A stretch of 64,000 bases of DNA from Pinibacter sp031553495 (GTDB lineage Bacteria; Bacteroidota; Bacteroidia; Chitinophagales; Chitinophagaceae), in NCBI GenBank assembly GCA_031553495.1, contig JAVBLN010000005.1, forward strand, positions 1 through 64,000, read 5' to 3'. The position numbers were made by a program, and so were the translations under genes. Position 1 is the stretch's first letter. Each line of letters opens with the position of its first letter. Shown one piece after another: positions 33,801 to 42,728 of the stretch. The notes beneath the pieces were generated by a model. It searched no databases and had not been told where the DNA came from. It worked only from the letters and a program-made list of their open reading frames with translations.

Positions 33801-34931
33801 ATGGATAATAAGGATTTTATAGCATTATTTGAAAAATTCGAACGAGGGGAAGCCACTCCGGAGGAAATTGAAACCCTTGTAAACTATGATGATGGCTTTC
33901 ATCTGGAAGAGGCGGCTGATGAAAAAGATTCATTAGGATATAAGAAAGTACGTAAAAGGATATTAAGACAGTTGCAACACAATATTAAAGGAGAAACAAA
34001 AGCTACCTATTGGAAATTATTATGGGCTGCCGCAGCCGCAGCGGTTATTGTGTTTGTTGTTTTCATTTGGGAAAACAAACAACAGGCGGCACCGGAAAAA
34101 GAAGTTGTTCAAACACCGCAAAACCTGTTCCAACCTGGAAATTCCGCAATTTTAACAATGGCGGATGGTAAGCAGATCGCATTAAATGATGTGGCTGTAG
34201 GAACGGTTGCAGAACAAGAAGGTATCGTAATTGAAAAACAACAAAACGGAATATTAGAATACAAGATTGAAGGCAATGCAAATGTTGGCAAAGTTGATAC
34301 GAACACAATAGCCACTCCACGCGGTTCGGAATACACAGTGGTATTGCCTGATGGAACAAAAGTATGGCTGAATGCAGCATCTGCATTGCGATTTCCGGTT
34401 GCATTCAAGGGAAATGAAAGAGAGGTGTATTTAAATGGTGAGGCATATTTTGAAGTGGCAAAAGACAAAAGCAAACCATTCAGGGTGAAATTTAACAAAG
34501 AGGTGGTTGAAGTTTTGGGTACACACTTCAACATAATGGCTTATAAAGATGAACCGGAATCGAGAACAACTTTAATTGAAGGTTCTATAAAAATTGCTAA
34601 GAGTAACATAAGTAAAATATTAAAACCGGGTCAGCAGGCTGTTAGCAATTATCAAAGTAATAGTTTGAATGTGCAATCAGCAAACATTTACGACGTAATA
34701 GCCTGGAAAGACGGACTATATATTTTTCAAAATACCGGTATTGAAACAATCATGAAGCAGGCACAACGCTGGTATGATATTGAAGTTGAGTATCGCGGAG
34801 ATATGTCGCAAAAAAAATTCGGTGGCCGGATTTCCAAGTATGAAAACATAGCCGACTTATTAAAAAACCTTGAAATAACCGGAACAATTCATTTTAAAAC
34901 GGAAGGTAAAAAAATAATAGTTATGCCATAA
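33801..34931 (+). CDS. FecR family anti-sigma factor (second PUL half, no adjacent sigma)
   Basis: A 376-residue FecR protein with the same layout as FecR1: cytoplasmic sigma-binding part (1-71), membrane helix 72-90 (LLWAAAAAAVIVFVVFIW), FecR domain (about 150-245, LPDGTKVWLNAASALRFP, NGEAYFEVAKDKSKPF), DUF4974 (about 300-370, FGGRISKYENIADLL). I start at ATG 33801 (MDNKDFIALF), matching FecR1; the 33 residues upstream in frame have no family likeness. It is unusual in lacking a neighbouring ECF sigma gene and may respond through the sigma at 18323 or one elsewhere. Confidence 0.92.
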   Translation: MDNKDFIALFEKFERGEATPEEIETLVNYDDGFHLEEAADEKDSLGYKKVRKRILRQLQHNIKGETKATYWKLLWAAAAAAVIVFVVFIWENKQQAAPEKEVVQTPQNLFQPGNSAILTMADGKQIALNDVAVGTVAEQEGIVIEKQQNGILEYKIEGNANVGKVDTNTIATPRGSEYTVVLPDGTKVWLNAASALRFPVAFKGNEREVYLNGEAYFEVAKDKSKPFRVKFNKEVVEVLGTHFNIMAYKDEPESRTTLIEGSIKIAKSNISKILKPGQQAVSNYQSNSLNVQSANIYDVIAWKDGLYIFQNTGIETIMKQAQRWYDIEVEYRGDMSQKKFGGRISKYENIADLLKNLEITGTIHFKTEGKKIIVMP

Positions 34932-34972
34932 GAAACAAAAAAACAACTAATTAATAAGAACTGTATGTATGA

Positions 34973-35057
34973 CTTTTTTTATTATGAACCCGGCATTTGA
35001 ATTACTATGGAACAGCCGTTGCGTCGCATTCCATTCATCGGTTGAATATATATTGGG
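34973..35057 (+). repeat. Interspersed repeat, mixed core-B/C copy
   Basis: TTTTTTTATTATGAACCCGG, ATTACTATGGAAC, CCGTTGCGTCGCATTCCATT, ATCGGTTGAATATATATTG. Poly-T end faces fecR2. Inverted partner at 35124. Confidence 0.75.
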
Positions 35058-35123
35058 CGGGTTGATTGGTTGGAAATAATCTGCAGACAAAACTCAAAAC
35101 TCATTGCTCAAAACTCAATACTC

Positions 35124-35236
35124 GCTCAATAGCATTACTACCGTACAAGTGAGTGACACAACAGAAGCTTAATAGTAGCAATACCGCCGACACCAAAAAT
35201 AAAAATTGAAAATTCTTATACTGCCCTAAAGTATAA
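35124..35236 (-). repeat. Interspersed repeat, core-A copy
   Basis: GCTCAATAGCATTACTACC, GTACAAGTGAGTGACACAAC, AAGCTTAATAGTAGC, ACCGCCGACACCAAAAA, and outer tail AAAGTATAAC. A-run end faces susC2. Confidence 0.85.
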
Positions 35237-35260
35237 CAACAGTTTTGCCCGAAAACAAAT

Positions 35261-35373
35261 ACAGGAAACGTTGGTCCGTTCCCTGTACTTAAACAGCTTT
35301 CGCTGTGCCGGGTGTTCAAAATTAGTGATGCTTGCAACTAAATTATTTAACATCCCAACATTTACAAATGTAC
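35261..35373 (+). promoter_or_regulatory. Structured leader of susC2
   Basis: Hairpin 1: ACAGGAAACG (35261-35270), loop TTGGTC, CGTTCCCTGT (35277-35286). Hairpin 2: ACAGC, loop TTTC, GCTGT (35293-35306). ATG sits in the stem ACATTT/AAATGT. Compared with susC1, both sides of hairpin 1 change together (CCGG/CCGG to CAGG/CCTG) and hairpin 2 keeps pairing with a different sequence. Confidence 0.6.
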
Positions 35374-38300
35374 AGAAATTCCAATTTGATTATTTCTGCA
35401 ACGTTTTTTCGTCTTGGATATTTACGAAAAATCTTCAGAGTAATGAAACTAACAATTGCTTTATGTATTGTTGTGTTGATGCAGGTTAATGCCAACACTT
35501 ACAGTCAGAACATTAGTTTACATGTAAGAAATGCACCGCTTGAAAATGTGCTGACAATGATCAGCAAACAAAGCGGCTACAATTTCATTTACAATTCAAT
35601 TATGCTAAAAGAGGCTAGTCCGGTGACCTTAGAAGTAAAGGACAAATCTCTTGATGAAGTGTTGGTTCTGTGTTTCAAAGACCAGCCGCTAACTTATGTT
35701 TTAAACGACAATACGGTGGTAATAAAAAAAAGACCGGAAACCAAAGCCATACCTGCAATAATAACGGAACTGCCCGAAGTTATACCTCCCATTACTATTA
35801 CGGGAAGAGTTGTAAGTGAAGATGGCACTCCTGTTGCGAATGCGAGTGTAATGATAAAGGGTACCTCCCAGGGAACTTCCAGTAATAGCAATGGAGAATT
35901 TTCAATAACCGTACCTGATAGAAAAGCTGTATTGGTCATTTCTTCTATAGGCTACAAACAGCAAGAGGTTTCGATTGGTAACCGCGACCATATCGATGTA
36001 ATAATGCAAAAAACTGAAGAAAGGATGGAAGATGTGGTAGTGGTTGGTTATGGAACTACAGCATCAAGAGATTTGACAGCTCCTATCGTTACTATAAAAA
36101 ATGATGAGATAACAAAACAGCCGGTATCAAATGCTGCCAGCGCTTTGCAGGGCAAGGTGGCTGGCATGGTCATCAGCAACGACGGAAAACCGGGAAGCTC
36201 ACCTTTTATAATGATCAGGGGGCTGGGAACGGTAGAGTCATCTTCTAAACCGCTTTTTGTGGTGGACGATGTGTTTATGGATGATATTAGTTTTCTTGCT
36301 TCTAGTGATATTGAATCTGTAACAGTTTTAAAAGATGCGTCATCCTCAGCTATTTACGGTATCAGGGCTGCCAATGGAGTAATTATCATTACCACAAAGA
36401 AAGGCGCTAAAAACAAAAGCATGCAGATTTCACTGAATGCTTATACCGGGTTTCAACAAGGCACAAACCTGTTGCCAATGGCCGGAAGGGATGAATACAT
36501 TACACTGATCAATGAAAAGATGTATTCTTCGTATTTGAGAGATACAGCTAATTCTTCTTACATACCGTTAGATCCGGCAAAGTTTTCAGCGAATACCGAC
36601 TGGTTTGATGAAATATTAAGAGGCGCCGCCTGGATGCAGAATTATGATGTAAGTGTATCAGGAGGCAGCGAAAAATCTACTTACTATTTTGGTATAGGTT
36701 ATCTTAACCAGGATGGGTTATTGAAAAATAACAATTACCAAAGGATCACATTACGTGGTGCGCAGGATTTTTTTATTGGCAAACATGTTAAAACCGGTTA
36801 CAATGCCACTCTTAGCGGATGGCGGGAACATGCGCCGGTAGATGTATTTGCCGCTGCATTTATTTCTCCACCTGTTTTTGCACCGAAAGATGCGAATGGT
36901 AATTTTACAGATCCAACCGGAATTGGGCAATTTAGTAATCCTGCAGCTACACAGTACTACTACAATAATGAGAATGATAATATCAGGGCGCTTGTTAATG
37001 CTTACCTGGAAGTGAAGCCGGTGAATGATATAACAATACGCACTTCATTTACTCCGGATATAAGAACCACTTTTTCAAAAACATATATACCTCACTACAG
37101 GATTTCTACTATTCAGTATGATACCGGAAGTTTGACCAAAGAAAGCGACTATAATATCAATTATGTGTGGGACAATACGGCTACCTACGATAAGAATTTT
37201 GGCGATCACAAATTAAAAGCAATGGTAGGCTTTTCAGCAGTATCAACAGGTGGAGAGTATTTGAATGTAAAGAACATAAATGTTCCCTATTATACCGATG
37301 CTACACTTTATTTTAATAATGGCCCGTCATCAGGATTTTCTGTTGGCAATGCGCCTTATGCTAAAGTAAAATCAACATCCTATTACGGTCGTATCAATTA
37401 CTCGTTTAAGAACCGCTATCTTCTTACAGCCACATTGCGACGGGACGGGTCGTCGAGCTTTCCTGCCGATAACAGATGGTCTACATTCCCATCCATCGGT
37501 CTTGGTTGGATAATGTCGAGTGAAAACTTTATGGATAAAGTGAAGTTCCTTGATTATTTGAAAATTAGAGCGGCCTATGGAGAATTAGGTAATGCCAATG
37601 TGCCAGTTAACGCTTATACAGCCTTAACTGAAGGTGGGCCTTATTACTCAGCAATTTTTGGCCCTTATGGCTCAACTAATATTGACCAGGGACGTAATAA
37701 CATTGGAAGTGTGAACCAGATAAAATGGGAAAAAACATCTGAGTATGATATAGGATTTGATGCCACATTATTTAATTACCGTTTAACAGCCGTTGTTGAT
37801 TACTACCGCCGCGTTACAAGTAATGCGGTTTTCCAATTGAAACCATTGATGGTGGCGGGTGCTGGGCAATGGGCTACTCAAAGCGCCAATGTGGCGTGGG
37901 TGCTTAACAGAGGTGTGGAAGTGTCTCTGAACTGGAATGATAACATAACAGACAAGATTTCTTACAGAGTGGGTGGAAACATAACTACCATTCACAATGA
38001 AATTTTAAAGCTGGCACCGGGGGTTTCGCCATATTATGACGCGAATGTATTTAGCGGAAACCAGGCTACTTTCACGCAAAAGGGCCGTCCCGTAGGCGAT
38101 TTCAATGTGTACCAGGCGATTGGTGTGTTCCAGAATTTGGATGAAGTGAAAAACTATAAAGACAAGAATGGAAATGTTATTATGCCAAATGCTGTGCCGG
38201 GCGATTTGAAATATGCGGACTTGAACGGTGATGGAATACTGGATAAAAACGACAGAGTTGGCGTGGGAAGCTATTTGCCAAAATTGTTATATGGTTTTAA

Positions 38301-38784
38301 CATAGGATTGAATATTCACCAGTTTGATATATCCGCCGATTTTCAAGGGGTTGCGGGTAATAAGATATACAACAAAAAACGTGTGAACCGTTTTGGAAAT
38401 GAAAATTACGATATCAATTTTTTTAACCATTGCTGGCATGGTGAAGGATCTTCAAATTCTTATCCGAGTGCAGATGTTGCCGGTGGTATGAATTCCATCC
38501 CGAATACATTCTTTGTTGAATCCGGAAATTATTTCCGCCTAAGAAATTTGCAAATAGGATATCAATTACCGGAGCAGGTATTATCGAAAACCGGTATTAA
38601 GAAATTAAGGATTTTCATTACCGCGCAAAACCTGTTTACATTTTTCAAGTATAAAGGTTATTCACCGGAAATTGTTGGCGCCGGCAATTTTGATACTATG
38701 CAAACAGCTACAAATATGGGACTTGACAATGGTATTTATCCGTTGTCACGTATCATCAACTTTGGTGTGAACATGGCGTTTTAA
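35368..38784 (+). CDS. SusC/RagA family TonB-dependent outer-membrane transducer 2
   Basis: A 1138-residue SusC-type transporter with the same layout as SusC1: leader (MKLTIALCIVVLMQVNANTY), STN domain (about 45-125), CarbopepD_reg (about 150-225, ITGRVVSEDGTPVANASVMI), plug with VVVVGYGTTASRDLT, and barrel. The leader and STN region are much closer to SusC1 than the barrel, consistent with exchange or selection on the signalling part. I start at ATG 35368 (MYRNSNLI), matching SusC1. SusD2 follows after a repeat. It should pair with FecR2. Confidence 0.94.
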   Translation: MYRNSNLIISATFFRLGYLRKIFRVMKLTIALCIVVLMQVNANTYSQNISLHVRNAPLENVLTMISKQSGYNFIYNSIMLKEASPVTLEVKDKSLDEVLVLCFKDQPLTYVLNDNTVVIKKRPETKAIPAIITELPEVIPPITITGRVVSEDGTPVANASVMIKGTSQGTSSNSNGEFSITVPDRKAVLVISSIGYKQQEVSIGNRDHIDVIMQKTEERMEDVVVVGYGTTASRDLTAPIVTIKNDEITKQPVSNAASALQGKVAGMVISNDGKPGSSPFIMIRGLGTVESSSKPLFVVDDVFMDDISFLASSDIESVTVLKDASSSAIYGIRAANGVIIITTKKGAKNKSMQISLNAYTGFQQGTNLLPMAGRDEYITLINEKMYSSYLRDTANSSYIPLDPAKFSANTDWFDEILRGAAWMQNYDVSVSGGSEKSTYYFGIGYLNQDGLLKNNNYQRITLRGAQDFFIGKHVKTGYNATLSGWREHAPVDVFAAAFISPPVFAPKDANGNFTDPTGIGQFSNPAATQYYYNNENDNIRALVNAYLEVKPVNDITIRTSFTPDIRTTFSKTYIPHYRISTIQYDTGSLTKESDYNINYVWDNTATYDKNFGDHKLKAMVGFSAVSTGGEYLNVKNINVPYYTDATLYFNNGPSSGFSVGNAPYAKVKSTSYYGRINYSFKNRYLLTATLRRDGSSSFPADNRWSTFPSIGLGWIMSSENFMDKVKFLDYLKIRAAYGELGNANVPVNAYTALTEGGPYYSAIFGPYGSTNIDQGRNNIGSVNQIKWEKTSEYDIGFDATLFNYRLTAVVDYYRRVTSNAVFQLKPLMVAGAGQWATQSANVAWVLNRGVEVSLNWNDNITDKISYRVGGNITTIHNEILKLAPGVSPYYDANVFSGNQATFTQKGRPVGDFNVYQAIGVFQNLDEVKNYKDKNGNVIMPNAVPGDLKYADLNGDGILDKNDRVGVGSYLPKLLYGFNIGLNIHQFDISADFQGVAGNKIYNKKRVNRFGNENYDINFFNHCWHGEGSSNSYPSADVAGGMNSIPNTFFVESGNYFRLRNLQIGYQLPEQVLSKTGIKKLRIFITAQNLFTFFKYKGYSPEIVGAGNFDTMQTATNMGLDNGIYPLSRIINFGVNMAF

Positions 38785-38808
38785 GCAAATGTGAAAATGT
38801 GATGATGC

Positions 38809-38888
38809 GCTCAATAGAATTACTACCGCACAAGTGAGTGACACAACAGAAGCTTAATAGTAGCAATACCGATGGTATCCAAAAAAAG
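38809..38888 (-). repeat. Interspersed repeat, core-A copy between susC2 and susD2
   Basis: GCTCAATAGAATTACTACC, GCACAAGTGAGTGACACAAC, AAGCTTAATAGTAGC, ACCGATGGTATCC, A-run. The A-run end is 26 bases before the susD2 ATG, so it lies in the operon leader. Confidence 0.85.
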
Positions 38889-38914
38889 ATTCAATCAAAA
38901 ATAAAATTTTTTCT

Positions 38915-40348
38915 ATGAGACGAAGTTTTGTCTTATTAATCATATTAAGCTTGTTTGCAGGTTGCAACAAGTACATGGAATTTCCTGCAGAAGGTGAAAT
39001 TCCGCAATCTAAATTTTATCAGAATGCTGATGATGCAAAACAGGCAATGGTTTCAATGTATGGTCTCCTGCGCAGCTACGCTGTTTTCGGAGGAACAAAT
39101 TACCTCATCTTAAGCGAGTTTACTTCCGACAATGTAATTAAAGGAAGTGTGGCCGGTGATGGTGAGTGGGCGCTTGCATATAGCCGTTTCCAGTTTACTG
39201 CCGATGAAGGCCTAAACGGAAGTTTATGGGGCGGCAGATATTCGGGCATTAACCTGAGCAACCAGATTATAACAAATGTTCCGGAAGTTGCAATGGATCA
39301 GTCCACTAAAGACCGCTTTATAGCTGAAGCGAAATTTTTTAGAGCATTCCATTATTTCTATTTGGTACGCGGCTTTGGAGGTGTTCCAATAGTGGACCGT
39401 GTGCCCGTGGGAGCTGAAGCCGGAGTGCGCAAATCGGTAGATGAAACATGGGATTTTATTGAAAAAGATCTTAACGAAGCAATACCGGGTTTGCCGGATG
39501 CGGTGCCTGCCGCAGAACTTGGCAGAGCCACGAAATGGGCCGCTAAATTCCTGCTGGCAAAAGCATACCTCTATCGTGAAAAATGGACTGAATGCAAAGC
39601 GCTTACTGATGAAATTATTGCAAGCAACAAGTATTCGTTATATCCTGATTTTTACAAATTGTTCAGGCCTGAACAGGAATTTTGTTCAGAATCCATTTTT
39701 GAAGTTTTATGCTCAAATATTGGAGATGATTGGGGACTTTCCAGTTGCCAGTATTCGCAAATACAAGGTGTGCGCAATCAATTTGACGCATGGGGCTGGG
39801 GAGCGCCTTCCGATAACCTGGCTGCGGCTTTTGATGCGGCGGGCGATGTGATTAGAAAAAAAGCAACCATTTTATACAGAGGTGACGTAACGCCTGATGG
39901 CGATTTGATTGAGGGCTCTGTTGAAATGCCTGGCGTTTCAGTTCCCCGGTATAGCGGCAAAGCTTATGTGCCATCACGCTTTCCCATTACACTGGCCTAT
40001 TATGGAAGCGATCAGAATATTCGCATTATGCGCTATGCAGAGGCATTGCTGATGAATGCAGAAGCTGCAGTGCATACGGGTGGAGACGCTGCAACGCCTT
40101 TGAATAAAGTGCGTGCAAGAGCAGGCCTCCCTCCTATTTCTAGCCCTACCATACAGCAGGTTTGGAATGAACGTCGACTTGAGCTTGCTTGTGAGCAAGA
40201 CCGTTTCTGGGATTTGGTTCGCACTAAGCAGGCGGCTACAGTATTGGCCGGACAAGGATTTAAAGTAGGTAAGCATGAGCTGTATCCTATACCTCCCGAT
40301 GAAGTTAATTTAAGCCAGGGTACTATTTATCAAAATCCCGGATGGTAA
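38915..40348 (+). CDS. SusD family lipoprotein 2
   Basis: A 477-residue RagB/SusD lipoprotein, partner of SusC2. Signal with lipobox LSLFAGC (Cys at 17), then the usual opening YMEFPAEGEIP and SusD helices (FYQNADDAKQAMVSMYGLL, EAKFFRAFHYFYLVRGFGGVPI). The C-terminus ends IPPDEVNLSQGTIYQNPGW. Normal length, unlike SusD1. It overlaps, out of frame, a possible ATG 40342, but the LamG gene is better started at 40375. Confidence 0.93.
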   Translation: MRRSFVLLIILSLFAGCNKYMEFPAEGEIPQSKFYQNADDAKQAMVSMYGLLRSYAVFGGTNYLILSEFTSDNVIKGSVAGDGEWALAYSRFQFTADEGLNGSLWGGRYSGINLSNQIITNVPEVAMDQSTKDRFIAEAKFFRAFHYFYLVRGFGGVPIVDRVPVGAEAGVRKSVDETWDFIEKDLNEAIPGLPDAVPAAELGRATKWAAKFLLAKAYLYREKWTECKALTDEIIASNKYSLYPDFYKLFRPEQEFCSESIFEVLCSNIGDDWGLSSCQYSQIQGVRNQFDAWGWGAPSDNLAAAFDAAGDVIRKKATILYRGDVTPDGDLIEGSVEMPGVSVPRYSGKAYVPSRFPITLAYYGSDQNIRIMRYAEALLMNAEAAVHTGGDAATPLNKVRARAGLPPISSPTIQQVWNERRLELACEQDRFWDLVRTKQAATVLAGQGFKVGKHELYPIPPDEVNLSQGTIYQNPGW

Positions 40349-40374
40349 TTTTTAATGAATCTAAAATGTGTACA

Positions 40375-41193
40375 ATGAAATCAACATTAAGTATCATCAA
40401 AATATGCACATATATTTTTGCAGGCGTATTGTTGTTCAGCGCTTGTAAAAAAGAAACTGCAGACAAAGACAGGGATAGAACTTATGCGCCTGCCAATTCC
40501 ATAAATCAGCCTGACGCCACTGTTTACACAGTTGTAAATGCTGCGCACCAAATAGCATACTGGAACTTCAATAACAATATAAAAGAACAAGTTGCAGACC
40601 GCACTCCTGCTATTAATAAAATGGCTTATGGCGTAGACAGAAATGGTTATAAAGCTTCCTGCTTCAAAGGCAATGGAACGGATGTCTGGTTCTCTGTGCC
40701 ATCAGATGACAAACTGCGATCTGCCAATTTAACCATATCCGCATGGATGAGACCAATTTTCGACTCCTACCAGTTTGTAGTGTCGCAAACGGAAGAAGGT
40801 TATTGGGCTACCGGTTATGGCATTTATCTTGAAGGGTCCTATACCAGGTATGTAACTTACAACATGAATTTTGGTTATGAAGATCATGCGATACCAACCG
40901 GGCATTTTCCCACTGACAGGTGGTATCATATTGCGTACACCTACAAAGCTTCGTCAGGCGCATGCACAATTTATATAGATGGCGAATTCGTGGAATCATT
41001 TACGTTATCACCTGCCGGCGCATTGCGGTATAATGAAGAAGGCGGCACTCCCGCAGAAAAATTTTATATCGGTTATAATGGAAGCCATGCTGATTGGGTG
41101 CAGGCATTTAAAGGCTCAATAGATGATGTGCGCATATACGACATCGATTTAACTGCTGCAGAAATAAAAGAGATCTATGACAACGAAAAATAG
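40375..41193 (+). CDS. LamG-domain lipoprotein (surface glycan-binding type)
   Basis: A 272-residue lipoprotein with lipobox LLFSAC (Cys near 23) and a LamG-like (concanavalin-type) jelly roll over about 60-270: LTISAWMRP, GHFPTDRWYHIAYTYK, GACTIYIDGEF, GSIDDVRIYDIDLTAAEIKEIYD. In PULs such proteins sit in the SusE/F or surface glycan-binding position after SusD. I choose ATG 40375 (MKSTLSIIK), which gives a good signal peptide; the earlier ATG at 40342 overlaps susD2. A terminator follows at 41210. Confidence 0.87.
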   Translation: MKSTLSIIKICTYIFAGVLLFSACKKETADKDRDRTYAPANSINQPDATVYTVVNAAHQIAYWNFNNNIKEQVADRTPAINKMAYGVDRNGYKASCFKGNGTDVWFSVPSDDKLRSANLTISAWMRPIFDSYQFVVSQTEEGYWATGYGIYLEGSYTRYVTYNMNFGYEDHAIPTGHFPTDRWYHIAYTYKASSGACTIYIDGEFVESFTLSPAGALRYNEEGGTPAEKFYIGYNGSHADWVQAFKGSIDDVRIYDIDLTAAEIKEIYDNEK

Positions 41194-41209
41194 ACCACTA
41201 GTATGTTTT

Positions 41210-41240
41210 GAAGCAATCTCTTCATTGAGATTGCTTCTTT
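41210..41240 (+). terminator. Rho-independent terminator after the LamG gene
   Basis: GAAGCAATCTC, loop TTCATT, GAGATTGCTTC, then TTTCC. Perfect 11-base stem, 17 bases after the stop. It marks the end of the fecR2-susC2-susD2-LamG operon. Confidence 0.85.
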
Positions 41241-41317
41241 CCTATTATATTTTGTGTATTGAGTGATTACTAATAAAATTTTCAGCAGCGTTCTATTTAA
41301 TGTTTATTATTTGTAAG

Positions 41318-41380
41318 TCAGCAGTATTGCCCTGATTTGGCTTTGGTTGCGTCGCACACTTCAGCGGCAGAATATTAATT
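41318..41380 (+). repeat. Interspersed repeat, core-D half of an inverted pair
   Basis: CAGCAGTATTGCCCTGATTT, GGCTTTGGTTGCGTCGCAC, ACTTCAGCGGCAGAATATT. The left part carries GCCCTGATTTGGCTTTGG. Partner at 41413. Confidence 0.75.
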
Positions 41381-41412
41381 GGGCTAATGTCTTTTAGCAA
41401 ACACTCTTTCAT

Positions 41413-41488
41413 GTTCAATAGATATTCTACAGTTGAACGGAGCGTCGCAACCAAAGCCCAATCAGGGCTTTAACGCCGGCCTCCAAAT
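41413..41488 (-). repeat. Interspersed repeat, core-D half of an inverted pair
   Basis: TTCAATAGATATTCTACAG, TTGAACGGAGCGTCGCAAC, CCAAAGCCCAATCAGGGC, GCCGGCCTCC. Arms CCAAAGCCCAATCAGGGC and GCCCTGATTTGGCTTTGG pair with one mismatch, enclosing about 80 bases. Confidence 0.75.
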
Positions 41489-41526
41489 TAAGATCTAACA
41501 ATTCAACAATAAAAATCTAAAACAAA

Positions 41527-42381
41527 ATGAGCCGGTTTATTTCACTAAAATTATTTGTACTTATAGTAGCTTTCGTTTCACCTGCTTTTATTAAAGCTCA
41601 AAAAAAAGTAGAGTTAAACGTTGCTACTTATAATATACGTCTTAATATAGCCTCCGATGGAATTAACGCGTGGCCAAACAGAAAAGAATGGGTAAAAGAA
41701 TTGATACAATATCACTCATTTGATATTTTCGGTGTGCAGGAAGCGTTAAATGATCAGATGAATGATCTTGCATCCATTCCCGGATTTAGCTATGTGGGAG
41801 GCGGTAGAGACGATGGAAAAACCGGTGGGGAATATTCTGCTATTTTTTATAAAACCGAAAAGTACACAGTATTGCAGTCGGGTACTTTCTGGCTTTCGCA
41901 AACACCTGATACACCCTCAAAAGGCTGGGATGCGGCATATCCGCGAATATGCACCTGGGCTCACTTTAAAGATAAAAAAACACGCAAACAGTTTTTTATG
42001 TTCAACACGCATTTCGATCATATGGGAGAACAGGCAAGACAGCAAGGAGCGAAATTGATCTTAAAAAAAATCAACGAGTTGAATGCAAAAAATATTCCTG
42101 TGTTCATAACCGGCGATTTTAATTCATCTCCGCAAACCGTTGCCTATGCTACGATAGTGGAACAATTTACCGATGCCAAACTTATTTCGCAAGCAAAGTC
42201 ATACGGCCCCGAAGGTACATTCAACGGTTTTGATTATATGAGCAAACTACCCGATGGCAGAATAGATTTTGTTTTTGTGAGCAAAGACATTGAAGTGCTG
42301 AAATATGGTGTACTTACAGATACAAAGGAACAACGATTTCCATCCGATCATTTCCCTGTAGCTTGCAGGTTAAAGTTTTAA
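41527..42381 (+). CDS. Endonuclease/exonuclease/phosphatase (EEP) family secreted hydrolase
   Basis: A 284-residue secreted EEP-fold protein (signal peptide about 1-25, ending IKA). Motifs: ATYNIRLN near 34, GVQEAL with metal ligand Glu near 73, FNTHFDHMG near 159, ITGDFNSSP near 198, RIDFVFVS near 248, SDHFPVACRL at the end. Bacterial EEP members include DNases, phospholipases and sugar phosphatases. From memory, one EEP-type enzyme in a Bacteroides mannan PUL removes phosphate from mannose; the location next to GH97 and GH76 would fit that, but this is not shown. It follows an inverted core-D repeat pair. Confidence 0.85.
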   Translation: MSRFISLKLFVLIVAFVSPAFIKAQKKVELNVATYNIRLNIASDGINAWPNRKEWVKELIQYHSFDIFGVQEALNDQMNDLASIPGFSYVGGGRDDGKTGGEYSAIFYKTEKYTVLQSGTFWLSQTPDTPSKGWDAAYPRICTWAHFKDKKTRKQFFMFNTHFDHMGEQARQQGAKLILKKINELNAKNIPVFITGDFNSSPQTVAYATIVEQFTDAKLISQAKSYGPEGTFNGFDYMSKLPDGRIDFVFVSKDIEVLKYGVLTDTKEQRFPSDHFPVACRLKF

Positions 42382-42394
42382 TTAAATATTATTG

Positions 42395-42430
42395 CACACA
42401 GATTACACTGATTGAACTGATCTTCGCTGA
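42395..42430 (+). repeat. CACACAGAT-type repeat, arm 1
   Basis: CACACAGATTACACTGATTG, AACTGATCTTCGCTGATC. Similar to the minus-strand reading of 53226-53263 and of 42660-42702. Confidence 0.65.
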
Positions 42431-42659
42431 TCTCTTCATATTTGCAAACTTGTTTTAACTGAATAGTATTCTCCTATAACGTTTATTCCTACCTCCTAAC
42501 AATTGTTCCGTACATTTGATATTATTTGCTGCTGTTTGAAAAAGTAAATGCGATAGTTGCTCCCTGCTGCCTGTGACCAATTTACATGGTGAATAGGCCT
42601 TTTCGCTTTTTGCCGGTTCTTATACACTATAAAACGTTGCTGCACTTGAAATGAAAGAG

Positions 42660-42702
42660 AAAACACTCAGCGAAAGTTAGCCTGTTCGGTGTCATCTGTG
42701 TG
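42660..42702 (-). repeat. CACACAGAT-type repeat, arm 2
   Basis: Minus strand reads CACACAGATGACACCGAAC and later TTCGCTGAG, matching arm 1 in inverted orientation. Confidence 0.6.
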
Positions 42703-42728
42703 TATATTTTTTTGAATTCTTAAACAAT

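Larger units (their letters stand above)
34932..35367. other. Intergenic region with inverted repeat pair and susC2 leader
   Basis: It holds a plus core-B/C repeat (34973-35057), a minus core-A repeat (35124-35236) and the structured leader (35261-35373). No gene. Confidence 0.7.
41194..41526. other. Intergenic region with terminator and composite repeat
   Basis: It holds a terminator (41210-41240) and an inverted core-D pair (41318-41488). No gene. Confidence 0.7.
42382..42728. other. Intergenic region flanked by CACACAGAT inverted repeat
   Basis: No gene. Arms CACACAGATTACAC (42395-) and GTGTCATCTGTGTG (42689-42702) form an inverted repeat flanking about 280 bases. The arm sequence recurs at 53226-53263. 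Confidence 0.6.
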
